Origin: Massariosphaeria phaeospora
Lineage: Eukaryota; Ascomycota; Dothideomycetes; Pleosporales
DNA: 64,000 nt
Assembly (NCBI GenBank): GCA_011032825.1
Contig: JAADJZ010000003.1
Location: 1,240,001 to 1,304,000 of the forward strand
Direction of reading: 5' to 3'
Shown here: positions 48,001 through 58,859 of the stretch, in pieces
Layout of the letters: every line of letters begins with the position of its first letter
How positions within the stretch are numbered: the first letter of the stretch is position 1
Translations under genes and position numbers: made by a program
Notes under the pieces: generated by a model
What the model saw: only the letters and a program-made list of their open reading frames with translations
What the model was told of the DNA's origin: nothing
Database searches by the model: none

Positions 48001-51000
48001 ATGAACCAATGAAGACACATTGAGTCCGATCTCAATAAATGTCTCTGATGTGCTCTCCGGACGACGTTGGATACTGATAACAGCTGGTCTATGCTTGATA
48101 GCATGTTCAAGATGGGCTGCTGCCTTTCGGTCTTCCTGTGGGGTGGCAGAACCCTCGTCATCCACATGCCAGATAACCCGTGGCCACGACGGAGCACAAG
48201 CGCATTTCCTAGAACAGTCCGTACCAACTTGTTCCCATCCAGTGAAGTCGGGTAGAGCTTTGACTTGCTCTAATGCCCATAAATATTCTTTCTTGAGATG
48301 GGCTTGGATCTCTATAGCCAGGATGATTAAAGCTTGTGAGCAATCGCCATGCGAATGTTCCGGCAGGGATAAAGCTGTAGAGGCAACTATTGACGGATAG
48401 TCCATGACCAAGGTAATATCCTCAGGAACCCAAGTACCAGGTACGCGTGCATCAACACGGGATTTGATGGTGCTGTTAACTGACCAAGGCCGCCACGATT
48501 TATCTAGGCTAGCGACCCATGGCAGTGCCACAGTGCGTTAACGACGTATAGCGCCCGCTTAGCTCGTTAATAGTGGATGTGATCTCCGGTGTTGCTGGTA
48601 CTTCCTCCTCTTGGTAATCAGGGAGGCCTAGCCAGCTTCTCCACGAACTGACTTTCTTAGATGATCCTTGTATTTCCATCAAGCACGGGGTCGACATTGG
48701 GAGAAGCAGCTCCCACGTTGGCTGAAGCAGCATTTCCTTGACAAGACCGCGAGCCAAAGGTTGAGCCACGATCTCTCTTAACATGTTGTTTCCGGCTGTC
48801 GAAGACGGGCATCTAACAAACAGACACCATTGTGTTGCCTCTTTGATTCGAAGCTCAAGCGTAGCATGTTTCGAATCGAAGGTGATCTTCCACATGTTCT
48901 CAAGGCATTGGAAATTCCCAATGGTAAAATATTGCGCGGTGATATCTATGCCGTCAACTAGATTCTGGAATGCCTTCCACTGGTCTTCAATCCCCTGTAG
49001 AGCATCAAGTGTTTTGAGGCACGGGAAGGTAGTAAACCTAAGCCGAGCAGGCAAGCGTGCTCGCCACTTGGCTTCAAAATCGACTGGTGACAGGATCCGC
49101 GCCTCTCTCGCGACTGTAGGACCGTAAGTGTGAGTGGGATTTCCAGCGCAGCTGGAACATGCTGTGTGAGCACAATCCTTGCATATCTGTATTGGGGACT
49201 TCGCGATGAGCTTAGAACCTTCACAGTTGCACATTCGCGAGCTGTATTTCGCATCCTGCACTAGCTGATCTAGAGACAGCTTCTCAGGTTGGAGGGGGGG
49301 GTGCACCACCTGGCTCGAAACTAGTTTCGGCGGAATGAACTGGGGTTTGTGCGGCATCTCGACGGCCTTCAAGGCATCCACGTCTGAAGGGGCAGATGTT
49401 CGAAACGACTTGCTTCCACAAATAAGAGCGGATACAATTGCCGCCCCAATGACCGTAGTAGACATGGCATTCCCGGCTAAGTCCTGTCGATCCTTCTGTG
49501 TTTCTCCACTAAACAGTAGCTTGCTATACGGCATCCCTTGCAGCACCAACAGTTCGCCTCCAGTGAGGGCGACTTGCCTGTTGCTTATGACGAGACAGCC
49601 ACCAGGTGTGATACAAGGTAAGATGCCATTCTGTACCTTAAAGCGACCGGCATTTTGGGACACATCAAACACCATCATTTTAGACGTGAAATCCAAGCCT
49701 TTCTGCGCTTCTTGAAGATGGGCTATTTCAATGCAGTCGTATACGCGGGTTGATTGCGATTGGTACCATCTGTAATTCGCGAAATCGGGCGGGCTATACT
49801 GGGTTAGCTGTGAGTATTTAGAGAAAGGTGCCAATACACACCAAAGAAAGCCACTCTCATTCCATCCGGTCACAGGTCGTCCAAGTCCCAATCGTTCGTT
49901 TGACCGTATTTGCGCATATCTTAACTGCCCGAATGGCCAATCGGTTTCCGAGCCGAGACTGCTATAATCTTCTTGACTAGGAACATAACCAGACAAGAAA
50001 GCATCAAAAGGAGAACTGCACGGCCTTTGCAGCTCCTTCATGACTCGTTTCCAGTCCTGCACGGCGTAGCCAGTATCCTTAAGCTTTCCGAAATGCTTTT
50101 TATCGATGGCGATCATGTACATCCGGATGCGCGTTTGCGGAAGGTAATATTTCTTCGTATTGCAATACATCCAGGCGTACTCGTACCCAATCATACTCCA
50201 GTCCTCTTCCAAACTGTCCCAAGTTTTAGCTTCGTCCCTGACATTCTCGACGAGGACGATGCTCGGTCGGAAGCGTTGCGCATATGAATAGATTGCGCTC
50301 CAGGTATCCCCTGATTCCCCATCGCCTCTGAGGCCTTTACGGCGGTTGTTCAGACCAGAGAGGTCCTTGCAGACGAACCCTGCTATGAGGATGTCAAGTT
50401 CGCCATCGATCGTCTCCTCCGACCCAAATGCCGTTGTGGCTGTTACTGCGCCCTCCGGTATGATTTCGCGTACATCTCTGAACAGCTTTTTCGGTTTGAA
50501 GTTGCGCTCGATGTATCCTTGTTTGACAACATCGATTTCGGCACTAAATCGATGGTTGACTCGGATCGAGGGTCCCGTTTGTTTATTTTGCTTGCGCAAA
50601 GCTACGTGATGTTAATTTAAAAATCAATGCTGTATAAACTTGCCATATTTGCCAACCGCTTGCAGGGGAAAACAGCCAGATGATTGGAGGCATAGCCGAA
50701 AGTAGGCTGACGACAGGAGTTCGATTGGAGCTCTGGAGGAACAGCCCTGCTAGCCTTTGACAAACATGGCAAGCTTATACGATGTAACAAACTTAAGACA
50801 TACCTTCTGATAGCAATTCCAAGGCCAGCAAGGGTGACTCGGTGCCAGAACACATTGTTGCAACATTGATTGGGCGGTCCGGCAACGCTTTCGCAAGACC
50901 AAGTTCCAGGGCTCTCTTCAGCATGTCCGCGAATATATCTTCAATCCTACTCAGCGGCGGCAGATCGAAGTCGATATCCTTTCTCACAGTTCCCCCGGAT

Positions 51001-51855
51001 TTCGTTTTCCTTGTTGCCTTTTTCTTGGGTGTGGTAGACTTCATCGATGCCTCCCCCATGATCATATTGTCGGAGGCGACCTCATCCTGATCCTCATCCA
51101 TGTCCTCATCCATGTCGTCAGTAGCCGTGTCTTCCTGAACGTCGCCATCGCCTTCGCTGTCCTCAATTTCGCCAACGGAAGCATATTCGTAATCAGAAGT
51201 GTCCGAGGCGCCTGCGGAAGGAGCTGGTGTGCCTTGTCCATCGACATTGTCCGACTCCTCATCAAACTCTTCGTCCCGATAAACATAGGAAACGCGCTGT
51301 GCCCGCCGCCGTGGACGTGACCCTGGCCCAGGCTCCGGGCTGAAACCCTTAGCGACAGAAGGTCCATTGGCGCTTTCCTGGTTCTCATCCTCCGGCGCAT
51401 CTTGGTCATAAAGAGGGCGTTGTTCTGAAATCTCCGGTGGGGTACTGGAAACCGTGGCGGTGCAGTCTCCGTGGTGATTTCCTGGTCATGATCATCCAAT
51501 GGATCTGGGCCAGGCAAAGGACGTTCTTCTTCCGGATAGTCTTGTGGGACACTAGAAAGAGAGGTGTCTGCCGCTGGGGTACTGCTGTCTGTGAAGCTTA
51601 GAGATGCAAGCGGTAAGATCACAGGCTCCAAATCCAGACCGAGTCTCTGCCAGACAGGGACGCGTCGTTGAGCATTGCCTCCTGTGGTAGTTGCTTTAAG
51701 TGGCGCGCGCGACGTCCGCGTATGCGCGACCCTGCTACGCTTGGGGACGGCACTTTGACGTCGATTGTGTCTTCAGCGCCAACTGGGCTGCGAGGACGCT
51801 TGCTGACATTGAGCGAGTTTCTGTTAGACTGGTTGAGACGCGTGGAGCGTACCAT
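45087..51855 (-). CDS. DNMT5: DNMT5-type DNA cytosine methyltransferase with RING-like and SNF2 ATPase domains; frame breaks
   Basis: C5-cytosine methyltransferase fused to a helicase-like ATPase, the fungal DNMT5 architecture. The acidic N-terminus (DEDMDEDQDE) leads to motif I (ATMCSGTESPLLALELLSE). After a 202-nt intron (50803-50602) come SAEIDVVKQGYIERNF, the motif IV Cys in GFVCKDLSGLNN, motif VI VENV, QTRIRMYMIAI, and motifs IX-X (ITPGG, LQGMP, LAGNAM). A Cys cluster follows (CNCEG, CKDCAHTACSSC). The SNF2 part has MPSFGKTVTT, DEYHYL in the Walker B place, SGTPL, and, after intron 45560-45511, SASGLNLQNANHI and QAIARSRRYGQ. DNMT5 maintains CG methylation using ATP. The frame breaks at 48509-48520 and at 47402-47404. 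It also changes twice in the N-terminal part (about 51800-51640 and 51510-51440), where the start MVRSTRLNQ is provisional. Conserved sequence continues across the breaks. Confidence 0.85.
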
Positions 51856-52510
51856 GGCGCTGGCGTTGAGATTGTGGCAGTCCTGGCGGTGAGGTTGGGA
51901 AGGTGAAAATGTGTGGCTAAAAAGTGGTGAGTGGGCAGGTAGACCTCGGGACACGCGACGCGTCGCACCCCCGACGCTAAGCCTCGACACGTGCCAGGCT
52001 ACGAACCTTGGAACCTTGGAACACCAGCCGCGTCTGTGTTACCTAGGTGATATCCATGGAGAAAGGTTTTTGCGAGCCCGTGCACGAGCCTCATTTGATC
52101 TGGGTGATATGCTCATCAATGGATCATGGTAACGATCAAGGACCATCTACCGTAAGTCCATATTGTTTGATGTGCAGTGGTGAAGTAGCGCATCTTCACG
52201 GTGGCAAGTAGAAAAGGTAATCCTTTCAGCAATAGGCCAGCTTACGACTTATCCAGCTTTGTGTTTACAAAGCCCTATAATGCCTAGCATACTCGGCAAT
52301 AGCTAGATTCTAGAATAGACGCTGAATCCAGATGCCAGCGGCTAATGGCGTGCCGTCGTGCCCGCCTCAAACGATTGCCGAAGGCGGGCGGGGTACCTGA
52401 TACAATACAATACAACATCGACAGTGCATGCTCCGCGCTGAGCGACTGCAGGACCAAAGCCATATAAGACCGGTCCGGCGGCAGTGTTCTGACTCAGATA
52501 ACCATCCATC
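51856..52510. other. Divergent promoter region (DNMT5 / 2H phosphoesterase)
   Basis: About 650 bases. Contains the TATA-like element of the plus-strand gene. No gene seen. Confidence 0.5.
52463..52468 (+). promoter_or_regulatory. TATA-like element, 2H phosphoesterase gene
   Basis: TATAAG lies 43-48 bp before the ATG at 52511, implying a very short 5' leader if it is used. Confidence 0.35.
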
Positions 52511-53593
52511 ATGTCGACCAAGACGACCCTGCCTGCCCAACGGGCTGACGCATTCGAAGACCTTAGTGGAACATCCACATCAGCTTTCAGCAATCCGTAC
52601 GAAGCATTGGTAGCGGCTTGTCAAGATGATCCAGTGCGTTTCATGGCACGGCCATCTCAATCCCAAGCTAATGCAGACACCAGGTCCAGATACAGGCACG
52701 GTATACAGTTCATCGGACAACGAGAAACGCGCAACAAAAGGCCAGAATGCTAGACCAGAGCTTCCCAGGCGTTATTATCGACCAAATCTTGCTCCGGTTG
52801 AGTGATCCTGAAATCGAACCCGGCTACGTTGATCCACGGCACTGCCTGGTCTTTTGGGGACGGCCTACGCAGAAAATCAAGGACTTGATCAGCCGCATAC
52901 AGCTGGAACTATTGACAGTTGCTCCCAGTAAGTGAGGATCTGGATCTACGCGAATAACTCCAAGGTTACTGCTAATTGCGAATAGATCTGTGGCTGATGC
53001 CCCAGCAGCGCCTTCACATCACCGCCCTCGAGCTCACACACTCGAAAAAAGCTGAAGGAATCGATCAGCTGGTCAAGACCCTGGGCGACAAGATTGCAGA
53101 AATCACTGACCACACCTTTGAACACCGAACGCGCTTGATCAGACCAATGGTGAGTTTTGATGCGTCTGCATTGGCATTGAGTTTTGTGCCAGCAGCTGGT
53201 GAAGGTCTCCGGGTCGGGAGAACCTTGGAACACGACAGGTTTACATACCATCATCTCCGACGCAACCTCTATGATCTTTGTCGCGATACTGGAGTCGAGG
53301 TCGATTCTCGATACGTCGTGCCTTCCAGCCACCTGACCATCGGGCGATTCATATATGCTTCGGATTTCGCGGACGAAGAGGGCTCGCCGGACCCGGGCAA
53401 GATGGAAGCCTTCGTCGGGACGATTGAGGGGATCAATGCGTGGTTGAAAAGAGATTTCTGGCCAGACGAATATGATGGAGGGATTCCTGATGGAGGTGAG
53501 TGGATTGTTGGCGAAGAGAAAGGACTGGATTGTCGGACCGGAACGCTCTGGTACGGTGGGGGTGACTCTGTGCGTCTTGGGAAAGGCTTTTGA
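52511..53593 (+). CDS. 2H phosphoesterase-superfamily protein (RNA ligase / cyclic phosphodiesterase-like)
   Basis: Three exons (52511-52633, 52696-52927, 52986-53593; introns 62 and 58 nt) give 320 residues. The two catalytic His motifs are present: RLHITALEL and, about 110 residues later, SHLTIGRFI. Enzymes with paired HxT/S motifs open 2',3'-cyclic phosphates or trim RNA ends. Fungal members of this type are poorly studied and the target is unknown. Exon junctions restore continuous sequence (DDP/ARYTVHRTTRNAQQK and APN/LWLMPQQ). The protein has no signal peptide. It is divergent from DNMT5. Confidence 0.8.
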
Positions 53594-53735
53594 GCGGGCG
53601 TGGCGGTCTGTGCTACGATGGTGAACTTAGAAAAAGAAGATAGATGGTCACAGCGAAGAAGTGGAGCAAAGTTATCGTTGTGTTTAATACGGCCCGGGAG
53701 TAGTCGACCTCGGGATATCGCACGTACCGTGTTGG

Positions 53736-53772
53736 CGCGCGTAGCGCCTCCATTCGCGTAACGCCCCACCAA
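53736..53772 (+). repeat. Left terminal inverted repeat of the Fot1-like element
   Basis: Begins CGCGCGTAGCGCCTCCATTC and ends CACCAA. It is the reverse complement of 55819-55855 except at one position (53766). Confidence 0.85.
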
Positions 53773-53879
53773 GCAACATCGCGGCCTTTGCAAAGATGAG
53801 GCTGTACAGCCACCCACAATAGCTATTATCACGATAAGTTATAGTGGAATAGACTATTAATACATGCAATTAACTTGGG

Positions 53880-55766
53880 CTACTTGAATTTTGATGGGAG
53901 GCGGACGCTGCGGCCGCGCGTGGTCACCTTAGGGGATGGCTCCGGTGCGGCCAATGCGGCCTCCTCACCACTTGCAGCCTCCACAGCACGCGCCTTGCTT
54001 CGATTTTTTGGGATTTTTTGTTTTAAAGCTGGCCTCTTGCCTCTCTGGACTAATTGTAGAGATTTTATAGCGTTTGCGGCGTCTTTTTCTTGTTGTTTGC
54101 TTGCCTAGGACGCTTGAAGTTCTGCAGCCTTCGTAGCCTTCTCTTTCTTTCTTGCCTCTTTAACCTTTTGTTGCTTTGCCTTTGCTTCTTCTTGCTGCTG
54201 CTTTTTATACAAGGTTGTAGCCTCTTTTAGCTGTCTTGCCTCTGTCTTCTGTAATTTTTCTAACTCCGCATCTCTCTGTTTCACGACTTCGCGCGCGCGT
54301 GCTTCTCTCACTTTCCTAAGACTCTAGAATACTGCACTACTATAATATTCTTGACGCTGCTGCAAGTCTAAAACCTTACTCTTCTTTTTGTGTTTCTTTT
54401 TAACTGTAAGAGCGTCGTGTAAGCCTTTATTTTCGTAGTGTAGTAGCTCGTTCTGCACCTGCAGCGAATAAAGTGATGAACTCAACCGCTGCGCCTCCGT
54501 TGCGGCTGTATCCTTTACAGCAATATTAAACAATTAACGAAGCTGTCTCTAAGTACTCCTATTACCCTCTAGCTCTAAGGTTGGGCTCTTATCTTGCTCC
54601 GAAGTTGTGCTTTTGAAGCGTTTTAAGATAGCGTCTGCATTAACGGGAATAATGCCTGTAGCTTCGAAAAACTTACGCATAGTCTCCTTCTTAAAGGTAG
54701 ACATCCAAGCAGCCCAGAATATTAGAAAGAAGTTGCCTTTCTTGACTCTAATAAGGCCTTGGGAGCGGTGAAGGTGCAGTGTAAGTTCCTTCAAATAGGA
54801 AGTTAAGAGCAGCGAGAACAACACCACATCAAGTAGCTGAAGGCTGTAAGTTGAATGTGGGAGAAAGACAGCGAGAAGGATCTTATTAGCGTTGCAATAA
54901 TTAATAAAATCCATCGTAAGATAAGATGCGTGGCTATCAAGGATGAGGAGGCGCCACCTCCGCCGCGCTTTCTTCTTCGTGCTTTGGTCAAACACCTGCT
55001 CAAGCCATGCTAGCCTGAGGTCATTGTTTGACCATCCGGAGGGTGAATTGGCAAAGAAAACCTGGTGTTTTCCTGCCTCCGCGTCCTCTAACCATGAGCT
55101 TTGAAGCCTCTGTTTTCCTTCGTAGATAACAGCCGGAGGCAGCGCCTCCCCATCAGCACAAACACAAGCTATAACCGTAATCCATTCACGGGAGCCATCC
55201 TGGAGTGCAGCCGTACGTTCCTTACGCTCCTACACTGCCTTGGAAAATACTCGTTTTGAGCGCGCTGTAATGCCGATGAGGAAGCCTTTTTCATCTATAT
55301 TGTACACGTTCTCCGCGTCAACGTCGTACTCTCGCATCTTGCTGTAAAGTAGATCAAAGTACAGGCGGTATTTATCCTTAGTGTCAGCTTTGTGACGATT
55401 GCGATCTATTCCAGTTGTTCATTTGGATGTAAGATTGGCTTTGTTTCGCGTCAGAAATCGCGAAACCCAGGCTTTCGAGACTGCTGATTCCGCCACAGAG
55501 GACGCGAAATTCTGTATCATTTCGCGCGTAGGAGGTAGCCCTTGCTCTGTTAAGCCTTCGATGTATCGTACAAGCTCCTCCTCTTGTCGTGGGTTGAGTT
55601 TTCGTTGATTCAGTGCCTTGGTTGCACGCGTAGCCTGCAACCCCTAGTGCCTCCGCCGCAGTGTAGGATGTTCTAGGTCGAACTGATTGGCGACTTTTCT
55701 ATATGAAAAAGATGCGCCTTCTTCGCGAGATTCGATGTTTTCAATCGCAGCTTGAATCGGTTCCAT
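53880..55766 (-). pseudogene. Fot1/pogo-type transposase, nonsense-riddled
   Basis: A single uninterrupted frame from ATG 55766 to the natural stop at 53880-53882 encodes the whole transposase. It holds an N-terminal psq-type HTH (ASFSYRKVANQFDLEHPTLRRR), a CENP-B-type DNA-binding part (NQRKLNPRQEEELVRYIEGL) and a DDE_1 domain (YNIDEKGFLIG, WRLLILDSHASYLTMDFINYC, LPHSTYSLQLLDVVLFS). A basic coiled-coil tail ends GRSVRLPSKFK. Seven internal stops interrupt it (plus-strand starts 55644, 55419, 55230, 54549, 54534, 54324, 54105) with no frameshift. Six sit where Gln is likely (CAG/CAA to TAG/TAA). One sits where Trp is expected (TGG to TGA). Confidence 0.88.
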
Positions 55767-55818
55767 ATTGATGGAGTTATCGCGTGTCGAAGTATGGTGA
55801 AGGATTGTTGTTTTGATG

Positions 55819-55855
55819 TTGGTGAGGCGTTACGCGAATGGAGGCGCTACGCGCG
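55819..55855 (-). repeat. Right terminal inverted repeat of the Fot1-like element
   Basis: Reverse complement of the left repeat at 53736-53772, 36 of 37 bases identical. Confidence 0.85.
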
Positions 55856-56183
55856 GGTATGGTGGTCCGAGCGCAAACTGACTTGAGGTCCGCTGCCGAC
55901 CTCACCTGCAGGCATCAGAAACGCTTCAGGCTTCTCCAATAACCTCCACGATTTTCTTCAGGCACACAGCACGAGTGCTTTGCGGGTCACATTCTAGGCG
56001 CCTGCAGCTGACCCATTGTTTACATCTATCTACTAGCCCTCGACGACTCCATAGATTGCGTTCAGCGTACTGTAGCGGGGCAGAAGTTTCGACGGCTGCC
56101 GCCTTCCACTTTCGCATACGTGGCTATCCGCGCACTGTAACTCAAGAGCTGGCCTTCTCCACCTAACCAACGCACCCCACGCC
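55856..56183. other. SEC18 upstream region
   Basis: About 330 bases between the transposon end and the SEC18 ATG. The insertion therefore sits very close to the promoter of an essential gene. No other feature seen. Confidence 0.5.
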
Positions 56184-58859
56184 ATGTTCAACCGAGATAG
56201 ACTCCCCGGGCTTCCAGGAAGCTCCCCACGTCCGCCAGCGCGCAACGACGGCTACGGCCGCCCTCCGCAACAACACCAACAACCGCCACCGGGGCAGGAC
56301 ACTAGAACGGGGAGCTACCAAGATCAACCGCCGCCGGGCTACGGCTCGGGCCCTCAGCGACTGCCTGCGCGAGCACCTGCGCCAGGTAGCATTGGTGGAG
56401 GAAGAAGCGGCCCCCCGGTGCAGCTCCGGCCCATCAAGAGTCCCGGAGGGAATTCATACGCTTTCGGCAATCTGTAGGCATCTCAAGAAGTGGAATGTCT
56501 ATGTCATTAACTCATTCCTTAGGGTGGCGGTCTCGCCTCACGATTTCCCCCCTTCCCGCGACGGCTCTGATATTTATCTCCTCGTAAATGGCAGTTTCGT
56601 CTTGTCCGCACGACCCACCGAAGGGTGCCCGCGAGGGGAAATCGGTCTCACGGATGCTCAGCGAACTTGGGCGGGGATCACGCTAGGTCCACAAGATGTG
56701 GTCACTGCTGAGTTCTATGATGCTTTCAGTCAAGGCGGGCAATGCTATCTAGGCTCATTGGAAGTAGAGGTTGGGTTCGCTTCCACCAAAAAAACAACTG
56801 AAACGCCTTATGACCAGGATGAATTGGCTAACCAGTTCAAAAAGGTGAGCACTATGCTGTGCACGCGCCAAGAGCAGGTCTAACGTGCGGCAGAATTTCG
56901 AGAACCAAATGCTTGCACCGGGGCAACAACTTCTCATGGACATCAAGAATGTATATCTTAGGATGTCCATACGGACTGTACAGCTAGTGGATCTTTCAAT
57001 GGAGAAACCGGAGTCTGCATCGGCAACACCAATGACAGACCCTAGGGCGCGCGGCATTCTCACTCGGCACACGCAGATTGATTTCTTCAAGGACGCTCGG
57101 ACGGATATCAAGCTGAAGGCTTCTAATAGGCGACCGGCAGCCAACTCCATTGTTCAGCCAGGGTTCAAGTTCGAGGACATGGGCATTGGAGGCTTGGACA
57201 ACGAATTCAGTGCTATCTTCCGCCGAGCGTTTGCCTCCCGTATCTTCCCACCAGGACTGGTAGACAAGCTTGGTATCCAGCATGTACGCGGTATCCTCCT
57301 CTTTGGTCCACCAGGAACTGGAAAGACGTTGATTGCTCGTCAAATCGGCAAGATGTTGAACGCCCGAGAGCCAAAGGTTATCAACGGCCCAGAGGTGCTT
57401 AACAAGTATGTAGGTCAATCTGAGGAGAACATCCGGAAACTTTTCGCCGATGCCGAGAAGGAATACAAGGAGAAGGGCGACGAGAGCGGTCTGCATATCA
57501 TCATCTTCGACGAGCTCGATGCCGTTTGCAAGCAGAGAGGCACGAGTGGCGGCGGAACTGGGGTTGGTGACAGTGTTGTGAACCAACTGCTTTCAAAACT
57601 CGATGGTGTGGATCAGCTCAACAACATTCTTCTAATTGGGATGACTAACCGTATGGATATGATCGACGAGGCCCTCCTTCGTGCCGGTCGCTTGGAAGTA
57701 CATATGGAGATCTCCCTTCCAGATGAGAGCGGAAGGGCGCAGATTCTCAAGATCCATACCACCAAGATGCGGAACAACAATGTGATAGAGAACGATGTCG
57801 ATATTAATGAGTTAGCGAAGCTTACCAAGAACTTTTCAGGTGCGGAGATCAACGGTCTGGTCAAGGCGGCCTCTTCCTTTGCTTTCAGTCGCCATATCAA
57901 AGTCGGCACGATGGCTGCCATCAATCCAGACGTAGAGGACATGAAAGTCAACCGACAGGACTTCTTGAGCGCTCTCAACGAAGTGAAGCCCCTCTTTGGC
58001 GTGGCTGAAGAGGAGCTCGGGAAGCGTATACTACGCGGCATCATTCACTTTTCCGGCTTCATCAAGGATATTTTACAAGAAGGGCAGCTGTACGTCAACC
58101 AGGTTCGGAAACCAGGCTCAACACCTATACTATCTGTCGCCCTACACGGTCCCCCGGGGAGTGGAAAGACGGCGCTCGCCGCGCAAATGGCCATGGACTC
58201 GGACTTTCCGTTCATCAAATTCGTATCACCTGAAGACATGGTTGGGTTTAGCGACATGCAGAAGGTGCAGCAGCTTGACAAGACTTTCCGAGATGCGTAC
58301 AAAAGTCCACTTAGCGTTATCGTTATTGACAACATCGAAATGCTCGTCGACTGGGTGAGAATTTCTCCTTTACTGATGCCGTAGCAATACTAACCCTTGT
58401 GTAGGTTCCCATTGGACCTCGCTTTTCCAACGCAGTGCTAGTCGCGCTGAAGGTCCTCCTGGAAAAGCAACCACCCAAAGTATGTATATGTACCAATTGG
58501 AGGCATACGAAGACTGACTGGATCAGGATCGCCGATTACTAATATTTGCTACCACGACTGAGCGGTCGGTTCTCACACAGCTAGATCTGTTCAGCCGGTT
58601 TGATGCTGAAATTGCAGTGCCAAATGTCAACACGCAAGGGGAGCTAGCGCGCATCCTGCAGCAGTCCGGGGCATTCTCGGATCGGGATCAGCAGCAAACC
58701 ATCGGGGAAATTCAGGAAATTACAGGTAGTGCAGAAGTAGGGGTCGGCATCAAGAAGATCTTGACAGGCATCGAAACGGCCAAGCAGGACCAGGACGTCC
58801 CTGGTCGCTTCGCCAGAGTCATGTCCCGAGCGATTGCAGCCAACAGGGGCGGTTCTTGA
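56184..58859 (+). CDS. SEC18: SEC18/NSF, vesicle-fusion AAA ATPase
   Basis: Five exons (56184-56473, 56523-56844, 56894-58354, 58405-58479, 58527-58859; introns 49, 49, 50, 47 nt) give 826 residues. A Pro/Gln-rich N-terminal extension of about 95 residues precedes the N domain (NLVAVSPHDFP onward). D1 has GPPGTGKT (about residue 342), IIFDELDAVC (about 408), and the second-region sequence LIGMTNRMDMIDEALLRAGRLE. D2 has GPPGSGKT (about 623) and IVIDNIEMLVDW, usual for NSF, where D2 mainly holds the hexamer. Sec18 with alpha-SNAP takes apart cis-SNARE complexes after membrane fusion. Junctions restore conserved sequence (QFKK/NFENQML, VDW/VPIGPRFSN). Confidence 0.97.

Larger units (their letters stand above)
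53736..55855 (-). mobile_element. Degenerate Fot1/pogo-class DNA transposon
   Basis: A 2.1-kb element bounded by 37-bp terminal inverted repeats (53736-53772 and 55819-55855, one mismatch). It encloses one transposase relic on the minus strand. Length, inverted repeats and the DDE_1-type product fit the Fot1/pogo branch of Tc1-mariner. I could not identify a clean TA target duplication directly outside the repeats. Confidence 0.85.

Noticed and set aside
48480..48520. A 37-nt intron at the DNMT5 methylase-to-ATPase junction
   Set aside because: Donor GTCGCT is poor, the length is below the minimum seen here, and it would remove SLDKSWRPW.
49788..49830. A 39-nt in-frame intron in the DNMT5 methylase domain
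   Set aside because: Too short, with its branch-like CTAAC touching the acceptor; reading through keeps frame.
50617..50853. Extra internal exon within the 202-nt DNMT5 intron
   Set aside because: Direct joining of 50804 to 50601 gives LLSEALRKQNKQTGPSIRVNHRFSAEID, which is continuous with the family pattern.
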